From NCBI GenBank assembly GCA_934247335.1, contig CAKQJJ010000085.1, forward strand, positions 1 through 6,245: a stretch of 6,245 nucleotides of DNA. The letters run 5' to 3'. The first letter of the stretch is position 1; each line of letters begins with the position of its first letter. The position numbers and the translations under genes are program-made. The notes beneath the pieces are model-generated. The model worked only from the letters and a program-made list of their open reading frames with translations, made no database searches and was not told the origin of the DNA. The stretch comes from an uncultured Clostridia bacterium (lineage in GTDB: Bacteria > Bacillota > Clostridia > Christensenellales > Pumilibacteraceae). This document shows positions 1 to 4,581 of the stretch, one piece after another.

Positions 1-34
1 CGCAGCCTTAGATAGCCGTGCTATTCGTTGCCGA
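1..34. repeat. 34-bp direct repeat, copy 1
   Basis: This copy is identical over 34 bases to 128-161, giving a 127-bp period. It lies at the window edge, so its left boundary is not visible and it may belong to a longer array or a dispersed element. Read on the minus strand it ends a short frame with the same residues (GNE, then stop) that end SufC, but in a different phase. No gene is supported in bases 1-147. Confidence 0.85.
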
Positions 35-77
35 TGTGAGGTGACGAAGAGTGCCGCCAGGTAAGGCAGCAGGCGAA

Positions 78-122
78 GTCGTTCGGCGTGAGCGTACTTA
101 AGGTACGTGACCGACGAACGGC
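78..122. repeat. Imperfect palindrome between the 34-bp repeats
   Basis: Two 17-base arms (81-97 and 103-119) match as inverted repeats at 12 of 17 positions around the loop TTAAG. The innermost CGTAC/GTACG and outermost GTTCG/CGAAC are perfect, and flanking bases add up to three pairs, one of them G-T. There is no T-run on either side, so it does not look like an intrinsic terminator for sufC. It resembles the hairpin core of a REP-like intergenic element; that class is inferred. Confidence 0.55.
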
Positions 123-127
123 AAGCA

Positions 128-161
128 CGCAGCCTTAGATAGCCGTGCTATTCGTTGCCGA
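128..161. repeat. 34-bp direct repeat, copy 2, overlapping the sufC 3' end
   Basis: This is an exact second copy of bases 1-34. Bases 148-161 lie inside the sufC reading frame, so the stop codon and the final Gly-Asn-Glu of SufC are encoded by repeat sequence. The copies diverge immediately after base 161 (base 34 in copy 1). Confidence 0.85.
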
Positions 162-885
162 AGCAGGCGGACTTTTTCTCCAACATACTGCAAGTTCTGC
201 CCGCGTCCAGAATAAGAGGCATTACTTCTTCTTTGGAACCGACTTTGACGATTTCGCCGTTTTGTAAGAGGACGATTTCGCCGTCAATGCTTAAAATGCG
301 TTCCTGATGAGAAATGATGATGACGTTTCCGCCGCTCTTGTCGCGCATTTTTACGAACGCTTCGATAAGGTTGTTAAAGCTCCATAGGTCAATACCGGCT
401 TCGGGTTCGTCGAACACCGAAAGCTTGGTTCCGCGTGCAAGCAAAGTGGCTATTTCGATGCGCTTAAGTTCTCCTCCAGATAAAGAAGCGTTGACTTCGC
501 GATCGACGTAATCGCGCGCGCACAAACCCACTTCGGACAGGTATTTGCACACATCGCCGGTATTTATTTTTTTACCTGCGGCTATCGTTATAAGATCCTT
601 AACCGTGATGCCCTTGAAACGCACGGGCTGCTGAAAGGCAAAACTTATGCCTTTGTTGGCGCGTTCGGTGACGTTTAAGGCGGTTATGTCCTCGCCGTCG
701 AGAATAATCTTGCCGCTCGTGGGCTTTATTATGCCGGCAATCATTTTGGCAAGCGTGCTTTTCCCGCTGCCGTTGGGGCCCGTGATTACGGTAAACTTAT
801 CCTTTATTTCAAGGCTAACGTTTTTGAGTATTTCCTTTTCGTCGCCGTCGGGCGCGTAATAACTTACGTTTTGAAGTTGTAACAT
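148..885 (-). CDS. sufC: SufC-like Fe-S cluster assembly ABC ATPase
   Basis: This is a soluble ABC-type ATPase of 245 residues, the usual SufC size. In the SUF system SufC binds SufB/SufD and uses ATP to drive Fe-S cluster assembly on the cytoplasmic scaffold. Visible motifs are Walker A GPNGSGKST (36-44), the Q-loop FAFQQPV (82-88), signature LSGGE (135-139), Walker B ending in DE (159-160) and the H-loop His193. The string FDEPEAGIDLWSF and the HQERIL after Walker B resemble SufC more than transporter ATPases. The ATG at 885 is supported by GGAG six bases upstream (892-895). No membrane segments are present. The last codons lie in a repeated sequence. The expected partner sufB/sufD is not in the visible 147 bases downstream. 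A divergent non-Suf ABC ATPase remains possible. Confidence 0.82.
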   Translation of the reverse strand: MLQLQNVSYYAPDGDEKEILKNVSLEIKDKFTVITGPNGSGKSTLAKMIAGIIKPTSGKIILDGEDITALNVTERANKGISFAFQQPVRFKGITVKDLITIAAGKKINTGDVCKYLSEVGLCARDYVDREVNASLSGGELKRIEIATLLARGTKLSVFDEPEAGIDLWSFNNLIEAFVKMRDKSGGNVIIISHQERILSIDGEIVLLQNGEIVKVGSKEEVMPLILDAGRTCSMLEKKSACFGNE

Positions 886-945
886 TTTTATCTCCGGATA
901 TGATTGAAAGCGTTTTTCGCTTTTTATTCTTTAATTAAACGCGAA

Positions 946-996
946 TCGGTTGAAACGCCGCGCGAAAATGACTGTAAACGCTTCGCGCTTACGCAT
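946..996. repeat. 51-bp duplication, copy A (sufC leader)
   Basis: This copy matches 1077-1127 at 49 of 51 positions, with a 131-bp period. It is followed directly by ACATTATA, whereas copy B has eight extra bases (TTTCGCTT) before the same ACATTATA. It therefore lacks the right arm of the hairpin that copy B can form. The ATTATA at 999-1004 reads TATAAT on the minus strand but has no matching -35 at normal spacing. Confidence 0.8.
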
Positions 997-1016
997 ACAT
1001 TATAACCGGAAACGCA

Positions 1017-1048
1017 GGCAAAATTGCTTTTGCCGCAGCTTTCGCTGC
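1017..1048. repeat. Two adjacent small hairpins in the sufC upstream region
   Basis: GGCAAAA-TTGC-TTTTGCC (1017-1034, 7-bp perfect stem) is followed directly by GCAGC-TTTC-GCTGC (1035-1048, 5-bp stem). They sit between the two 51-bp copies. If transcription starts near 1131 they would lie in the untranslated leader of sufC. No T-run follows on the minus strand, so they are not terminators. Confidence 0.45.
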
Positions 1049-1076
1049 TTTGCGCCTCGCCGAGCGATGCGCCGTT

Positions 1077-1127
1077 TCGGTTGAAATGCCGCGCGAAAAT
1101 GCCTGTAAACGCTTCGCGCTTACGCAT
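1077..1127. repeat. 51-bp duplication, copy B
   Basis: This is the second copy of 946-996, with two substitutions. Most of it forms a long stem-loop together with the following bases (1093-1133). The promoter-like element for sufC begins about 10 bases to its right, so the two lie side by side. Confidence 0.8.
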
Positions 1128-1133
1128 TTTCGC
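1093..1133. repeat. 41-nt near-perfect hairpin
   Basis: The arms GCGAAAATGC (1093-1102) and GCATTTTCGC (1124-1133) are perfect 10-base inverted repeats. Inside them GTAA/TTAC and CGC/GCG continue the stem after a CT bulge and one mismatch, with loop TTC. That gives 17 pairs in all. No T-run follows on either strand. It would lie at the extreme 5' end of a sufC transcript, or it may be a small palindromic intergenic element. Confidence 0.65.
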
Positions 1134-1137
1134 TTAC

Positions 1138-1166
1138 ATTATACCACATTATCGGCATTTTGGCTA
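1138..1166 (-). promoter_or_regulatory. Putative sufC promoter
   Basis: On the minus strand a perfect extended -10, TGGTATAAT (TATAAT at 1143-1138), lies 17 bases from TAGCCA (1166-1161), which matches the TTGACA consensus at 4 of 6 positions. Transcription would start near 1131 and give a leader of about 245 nt before the sufC ATG. The terminator of the upstream small gene lies just beyond it at 1220-1257, consistent with an independent sufC transcript. Confidence 0.55.
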
Positions 1167-1219
1167 ATAAACTAACGCCCGTCTTTCAATTTTTAGCGAC
1201 AATTGCGCGGTTTTCTTTT

Positions 1220-1257
1220 AAAATACAAAACGGCGCGCCGAAATAATCGGTACGCCG
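1220..1257 (-). terminator. Intrinsic terminator of the small membrane-protein gene
   Basis: Read on the minus strand, arms at 1257-1247 and 1241-1231 form an 11-position stem with one mismatch and one G-T pair, closed by a 5-base loop. The tail TTTTGTATTTT follows (1230-1220). It begins about 20 bases after the stop codon of the 75-residue gene, the right place to end that transcript. Confidence 0.75.
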
Positions 1258-1277
1258 CCCGGTTGTTTTTAATGTAA

Positions 1278-1505
1278 TCAGCCTATAAGACGGAATGCGG
1301 GATCGAGGTTTACGTTGTACAATATGATAATAAGCGCAACGAATACAATCGCAACGATGATGCTGATGGCGCCGTAAAGGCACTTTTTCGCTCTTGCGAG
1401 ATTGTTTTCCTTAAACACGAAGTAAAGAATAATTCCCACGACCGGAAGCAAAAAGCCTAAAATAAACCACCAATAGCTTTCTTTTTTCTCATAAAAAACG
1501 CTCAT
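1278..1505 (-). CDS. Small two-helix membrane protein, unknown function
   Basis: The protein has 75 residues and no assigned function. A short charged N-terminus (EKKE, 6-9) is followed by a hydrophobic segment at about 12-31 (starting YWWFILGF). A Pro-Val-Val-Gly turn sits inside the first helix. A basic loop (KENNLARAKK, 32-41) precedes a second, strongly hydrophobic helix at about 43-63. By the positive-inside rule the loop is probably cytoplasmic. The GF-LLPVVGIILYFVFK pattern resembles short uncharacterised membrane proteins common in Firmicutes; that is from memory. The ATG at 1505 has AGGAG seven bases upstream, close to ideal. It has its own promoter (1545-1573) and terminator (1220-1257), which argues for a real single-gene unit despite the short length. 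Confidence 0.8.
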   Translation of the reverse strand: MSVFYEKKESYWWFILGFLLPVVGIILYFVFKENNLARAKKCLYGAISIIVAIVFVALIIILYNVNLDPAFRLIG

Positions 1506-1544
1506 ATATTTTCTCCTTTTGGATATAGCCTTAATATATACTTA

Positions 1545-1573
1545 ATTGTAGCACAATATGCGCTAAAAGTCAA
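1545..1573 (-). promoter_or_regulatory. Promoter of the small membrane-protein gene
   Basis: On the minus strand TTGACT (1573-1568, 5 of 6 to consensus) is spaced 17 bases from TACAAT (1550-1545), which is preceded by TGC to make an extended -10. The start site would be near 1538, giving a leader of roughly 30 nt that includes the AGGAG site. It lies in the 152-bp gap after asnS, so the small gene need not depend on read-through. Confidence 0.75.
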
Positions 1574-1657
1574 TGCTTTTGAGGTAATTGGGCGCGCGCT
1601 TTCGACTATTTTTCATAATCGGGCGATTGCGCCGCGTAAACAAAACGACTTTTTATA

Positions 1658-3043
1658 TCAGAAGCTGCAATTTCCGGGAGTGCGCGGGAAGGGCAGAACG
1701 TCGCGGATGTTGTCTATTCCGGTGAGATACATAAGCATTCTTTCAAAGCCCATGCCGAATCCGGAGTGCTTGCAGGTGCCGAACCTGCGCAGATTGACGT
1801 ACCAGTAAAGCTCGTCGATGTTCATGTTTCTGCGTTTCATTTCGGCAACGAGTTTGTCGTAGTCCTCTTCTCTCTGGCTGCCGCCCATCATTTCGCCGGC
1901 GCCGGGAACGAGATAGTCCACCGCAGCAACCGTCTTACCGTCGGGATTCTGTTTCATATAGAAGCACTTTATGTTCTTGGGCCAGTCGGTGACGAACACC
2001 GGGCTGTGGAAATACTCTTCGGTGAGATATTTTTCGTGCTCTTTGGCGATATCCCGACCGTATTCGGGCTTGAACTCCCATTCCTTGTTTGCGTTTTTGA
2101 GAATGGTTATCGCCTGCTCGTGCGTCACTCTTGCCGACTCGGAAGCAAGCATGGTTTCCAGCTTGTTTCTGAGTCCCGGCTGCACGAAGCCGTCCAGAAA
2201 ATCTATTTCGTCGGGGCATCTGTCCAGAACGTATTTTACAATGAACTTAAACAGCGCTTCTTCGGTTTTCATAAGACCTTCGAGGTCGCAGAAAGCCATT
2301 TCCGGCTCGACCTGCCAGAATTCGCAGGCGTGAGTTTTGGTGTTGGAATTTTCCGCGCGGAAAGTCGGTCCGAACGTGTATATGTTTTTAAACGCCATCG
2401 CGAAGCATTCGCCCTCGAACTGACCGCTTACGGTGAGTCCTACTTTCTTGCCGAAGAAATCGCGCGAATAGTCTACGCTGCCGTCGTCGTTAAGCGGAAT
2501 CTTGTTAAGCGGCAAAGTGGTTGCCTCGAACATTTCGCCCGCGCCTTCGCAGTCGCTGTCGGTGAAAATGGGCGTGTGAACGTACACGAAGCCGTTGTCC
2601 TGCAAGTAGGTGTGAATTGCCATTGCAGCAACGCTGCGCACGCGGAACACAGCCTGGAACAGATTGGTTCTGGGACGCAGATACGCCTGCTCGCGCAAAA
2701 ATTCGCGGGTGTGGCGTTTGGGCTGAATGGGGAATTCGTCGGTAGCGTCGCCGAGAAGAGTAACCTTTTCCGCCTTTACTTCAAAAGCCTGTCCTTTTGC
2801 TTCGGACTGAACTACTTTACCTTTTACTTCGATTGCCGAGCCGTTTTTAAGCTTGGACACTTCGTCGAAATTTTCGGTGAGTTCCTGCGAATACACGACC
2901 TGAACGTGCTTGAAGCAGGTCCCGTCCTGAAAATCGATAAAGCCGAAATTTTTCTGTTTTCTATGGTTTCTTACCCAGCCGGAAAGCGTGACGTCTTTGT
3001 CCATAAATTCCGCTGTGCGTTTGTATAAATCGACTACGTTCAT
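1658..3043 (-). CDS. asnS: Asparaginyl-tRNA synthetase
   Basis: This cytoplasmic class II (IIb) aminoacyl-tRNA synthetase charges tRNA-Asn with asparagine using ATP. The protein has 461 residues, full length for bacterial AsnRS. An N-terminal OB-fold anticodon-binding domain (about 16-100) contains SGWVRNHRKQKNFGFIDF-type strands. The catalytic domain follows: motif 1 region around 125-160 ending in TPIF, motif 2 with FRAE (228-231) and the following loop to about 247, and motif 3 GFGMGFERM (428-436) with the ATP-binding Arg435. The PFPRTPG ending is typical of AsnRS. The ATG at 3043 has GGAG five bases upstream (3049-3052). It is transcribed divergently from degV from a near-consensus promoter. 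No clear intrinsic terminator follows the TGA; only a 4-bp stem at 1622-1633 without a T-run was seen. Confidence 0.96.
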   Translation of the reverse strand: MNVVDLYKRTAEFMDKDVTLSGWVRNHRKQKNFGFIDFQDGTCFKHVQVVYSQELTENFDEVSKLKNGSAIEVKGKVVQSEAKGQAFEVKAEKVTLLGDATDEFPIQPKRHTREFLREQAYLRPRTNLFQAVFRVRSVAAMAIHTYLQDNGFVYVHTPIFTDSDCEGAGEMFEATTLPLNKIPLNDDGSVDYSRDFFGKKVGLTVSGQFEGECFAMAFKNIYTFGPTFRAENSNTKTHACEFWQVEPEMAFCDLEGLMKTEEALFKFIVKYVLDRCPDEIDFLDGFVQPGLRNKLETMLASESARVTHEQAITILKNANKEWEFKPEYGRDIAKEHEKYLTEEYFHSPVFVTDWPKNIKCFYMKQNPDGKTVAAVDYLVPGAGEMMGGSQREEDYDKLVAEMKRRNMNIDELYWYVNLRRFGTCKHSGFGMGFERMLMYLTGIDNIRDVLPFPRTPGNCSF

Positions 3044-3069
3044 ATTAGCTCCGTAAAGATTTTTCTATT

Positions 3070-3098
3070 ATTTTACCACAGCAGTTTATTTTTGTCAA
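3070..3098 (-). promoter_or_regulatory. asnS promoter
   Basis: On the minus strand a perfect TTGACA (3098-3093) is spaced 17 bases from TAAAAT (3075-3070), preceded by TGTGG so that TGG forms an extended -10. The start would be near 3063, leaving a leader of only about 20 nt, just enough for the GGAG site. That leaves no room for a T-box leader. Confidence 0.82.
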
Positions 3099-3138
3099 CG
3101 CTTAAAAGACTTTTAATGCGAAAATTAGCCGTTTCAAG

Positions 3139-3168
3139 CACTCTACTCACGGTAGAGTGGCGTTTTTT
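3139..3168 (+). terminator. Plus-strand terminator-like hairpin in the divergent region
   Basis: CACTCTAC (3139-3146) and GTAGAGTG (3152-3159) form a perfect 8-bp stem with loop TCACG. GCG and six T's (3163-3168) follow. The polarity suits plus-strand transcripts, yet no plus-strand gene lies upstream and the degV promoter candidate is downstream. It may end spurious antisense transcription from asnS, form a short attenuated leader, or act as a DNA-level dyad. No convincing promoter was seen between 3044 and 3139 on this strand. Confidence 0.55.
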
Positions 3169-3169
3169 A

Positions 3170-3199
3170 ATTCTATTACGCGATTTTCTAACATAGAAT
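3170..3199. repeat. 7-bp inverted repeat ATTCTAT/ATAGAAT
   Basis: The perfect arms 3170-3176 and 3193-3199 are separated by 16 bases. They lie directly after the terminator-like hairpin and before the degV promoter candidate. The dyad could be an operator half-site pair, but the A/T-rich arms could also occur by chance. Confidence 0.3.
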
Positions 3200-3235
3200 C
3201 GGGCAAGCGAGAAGTAGGTTGTGCTTTTTTGCCCG
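3200..3235. promoter_or_regulatory. Inverted repeat enclosing the degV -35 region
   Basis: CGGGCAA (3200-3206) and TTGCCCG (3229-3235) are perfect 7-base inverted arms on either side of the TTGTGC -35 candidate. The right arm falls in the spacer before the -10. This placement would suit a repressor operator for degV. As an RNA hairpin it would have a 22-base loop and a T-run inside the right arm. The regulatory role is inferred from position only. Confidence 0.4.
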
Positions 3236-3247
3236 GTCTGATAAAAT
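3219..3247 (+). promoter_or_regulatory. Putative degV promoter
   Basis: TTGTGC (3219-3224, weak -35) is spaced 17 bases from TAAAAT (3242-3247), preceded by TGA to give an extended -10. Transcription would start near 3254, leaving a leader of about 110 nt. The leader contains a weak CGCCG/CGGCG stem and the GGGAGG ribosome binding site (3351-3356). The weak -35 suggests reliance on the extended -10 or an activator. Confidence 0.55.
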
Positions 3248-3365
3248 AATATTGACGATAAGGCGTGCGGTCAGCCGTCGCCGAGCCTGTATCCGGCGCA
3301 ACGAGAACGCAAGGCAAGGCAAAAAATCGTCTTTACCAAAAAAACAATTCGGGAGGCAACCTTAA

Positions 3366-4244
3366 ATGGCAAATCAATTTATTTTAAGCAGCGAGTCGAC
3401 CATCGACCTTCCTGTCACTCACGTAAACGAAAGAAACATACCGGTAATTCACTATGCCTACACCGTAGACGGCGTGGAATACACCGACAACATGGATAAG
3501 GCAAGCATCGAGGCTTTTTACGAGAAAATCAAAGCGGGCGCAAAACCCACCACTTCGCAGCTGAACGAAGACGCTTACACCGAGTTTTTCACTCCGCTCG
3601 TCGAGAAAAGCGATGTTCTGCACATAGCGTTCGGCTCGGGAATGTCCGGTTCGGTGTACAACGCAATCGCGGCGGCAAAAAAACTTAACGAACAATATTC
3701 GCACAAAATCACGGTAATAGACTCCACTTGCAGTTGCTGCGGCTTCGGACTTATTCTGGACGAGGCGGCGGACATGCGCGACGGCGGTAAATCTTTGGAA
3801 GAAGTAGCCGCTTTCACCGAGAGCATAAAACGCAATATTCACCATCAGTTTTTCAGCACAGATCTCAGCTTTTTCCGCAGAAGCGGCAGAATGTCTGCTA
3901 CGGTTGCGCTTATAGGCACGATACTGGGCATATGCCCCGTCATGCACCTCAACTACGACGGAAGAATTATCGCCTACGACAAAGCTCGCGGCAAGAAAAA
4001 AGCAATGCAGAAAACGCTTGACGAAATGATCGCAAACGCGCAAAACGGCACCGAATACTCGGGAAGATGCTATATAAGTCACTCCGACTGCCCCGAACTT
4101 GCAAACGAAATGAAAGACAAAATCACCGCAACTTTCCCCAATCTCAAAGACGTGCCTGTTTTCGATATAGGACCGGTAATCGCGTCGCACTGCGGTCCCG
4201 GAACGGTAGCCGTCTACTTTATCGGAAACGAACGCGTAAAATAA
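3366..4244 (+). CDS. DegV/FakB family fatty-acid-binding protein
   Basis: The protein has 292 residues, within the DegV family range. Family members (FakB) bind a fatty acid and present it to the kinase FakA for phosphorylation, feeding exogenous fatty acids into phospholipid synthesis. Family landmarks are all present: the N-terminal S-S-E-S-T-I-D-L strand (8-15), TTSQ (62-65), the lipid-contacting GSGMSGS loop (90-96), DLSFFRRSGRMS (166-177) and GPVIASHCGPG (269-279). His275 and the Thr/Ser of the earlier motifs correspond by motif to the carboxylate-binding set of FakB. The segment STCSCCG (120-126) has three cysteines in four residues, unusual at a position usually taken by small residues. 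The ATG at 3366 has GGGAGG nine bases upstream. No FakA or DAK-domain gene is in view, so the ligand and partner are unproven. Confidence 0.92.
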   Translation: MANQFILSSESTIDLPVTHVNERNIPVIHYAYTVDGVEYTDNMDKASIEAFYEKIKAGAKPTTSQLNEDAYTEFFTPLVEKSDVLHIAFGSGMSGSVYNAIAAAKKLNEQYSHKITVIDSTCSCCGFGLILDEAADMRDGGKSLEEVAAFTESIKRNIHHQFFSTDLSFFRRSGRMSATVALIGTILGICPVMHLNYDGRIIAYDKARGKKKAMQKTLDEMIANAQNGTEYSGRCYISHSDCPELANEMKDKITATFPNLKDVPVFDIGPVIASHCGPGTVAVYFIGNERVK

Positions 4245-4313
4245 TTCCGCGCAGACAAACAGTTTCCGCCCCCTTTCGGGCAGACACAACCAAGACTCTC
4301 TCCCTCATAGCGC

Positions 4314-4345
4314 CGCCGCGTTTTTCCTCACTCATTTCCGCGGCG
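4314..4345. repeat. GC-rich stem-loop after degV
   Basis: CGCCGCG (4314-4320) and CGCGGCG (4339-4345) are perfect 7-base arms with an 18-base pyrimidine-rich loop. It lies 70 bases after the degV stop and just before a longer stem-loop. No T-run follows the right arm on the plus strand, so it is not the main terminator. It may help stabilise the degV mRNA 3' end. Confidence 0.4.
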
Positions 4346-4350
4346 ACGCA

Positions 4351-4408
4351 AAAAGCGCTCCGACTTTACCATTCTACTCCTTTTTTGTCGGTGCGCTTTT
4401 ATTGTTTT
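4351..4408 (+). terminator. Terminator candidate for degV
   Basis: AAAAGCGC-T-CCGAC (4351-4364) pairs with GTCGG-T-GCGCTTTT (4387-4400): 13 pairs with one T-T mismatch. The loop is 22 bases, longer than usual and itself ending in six T's. The 3' side runs into TTTTATTGTTTT. It lies about 106 bases after the degV stop. The long loop lowers confidence, and the bidirectional hairpin at 4533-4575 is a second possible end point. Confidence 0.55.
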
Positions 4409-4442
4409 AAATGATCTTAAGTTTGCATTTTAGCCGAATTTG

Positions 4443-4472
4443 CGGGTTAAGCGAGTAAATCGGCTTAATCCG
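4443..4472. repeat. 10-bp stem-loop in the convergent gap
   Basis: CGGGTTAAGC (4443-4452) pairs with GCTTAATCCG (4463-4472) over all ten positions, one as a G-T pair, with loop GAGTAAATCG. An alternative overlapping pairing exists between AGCCGA (4432-4437) and TCGGCT (4460-4465). No T-run follows on either strand. The function is not evident. Confidence 0.45.
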
Positions 4473-4532
4473 TCCTTCTTCGCGTGTATTTTGAAAAATA
4501 AGCTAAAAGAAAAACGAATTATTTTTGCAGTC

Positions 4533-4578
4533 AACAAAAAAGATCGGAACGGAAGTCCGTCCGACCTTTTTTGTTTTT
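4533..4578. terminator. Bidirectional intrinsic terminator between convergent genes
   Basis: The outer arms AACAAAAAAG (4533-4542) and CTTTTTTGTT (4566-4575) are perfect. After one mismatch TCGG/CCGA pairs, then past a bulged A, ACGG/CCGT pairs around loop AAGT. Both strands show a GC-rich stem followed by six T's, so it can stop degV transcripts on plus and the surface-protein transcript on minus. It begins 4 bases beyond the stop codon of the minus-strand gene. Confidence 0.85.
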
Positions 4579-4581
4579 AGA

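Noticed and set aside
1..161. CRISPR array
   Set aside because: There are only two repeat copies in view, with a 93-bp gap that is itself palindromic and much longer than a spacer. No cas genes are present.
907..925. AAAGCG/CGCTTT hairpin with T-rich tail before sufC
   Set aside because: The stem is only 6 bp and AT-rich, and there is no plus-strand gene upstream for it to terminate. On the minus strand it lacks a T-run.
924..1127. 67-codon minus-strand frame in the sufC upstream region
   Set aside because: It is made almost entirely of the 51-bp duplicated sequences and hairpins, and has no recognisable domain. Its start falls inside copy B.
1766..3028. 420-codon plus-strand frame opposite asnS
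   Set aside because: It is antisense to a clearly conserved AsnRS and its translation has no family features. It is a shadow of biased codon use.
3384..4289. 301-codon minus-strand frame opposite degV
   Set aside because: It is antisense to a well-supported DegV gene, its translation is Val/Phe/Cys-rich without motifs, and it has no supporting signals.
4067..4414. 115-codon plus-strand frame overlapping the degV end and terminator
   Set aside because: It lies out of frame within degV and reads through the terminator stem. Its translation is Arg/Ser/Pro-rich and it has no RBS.
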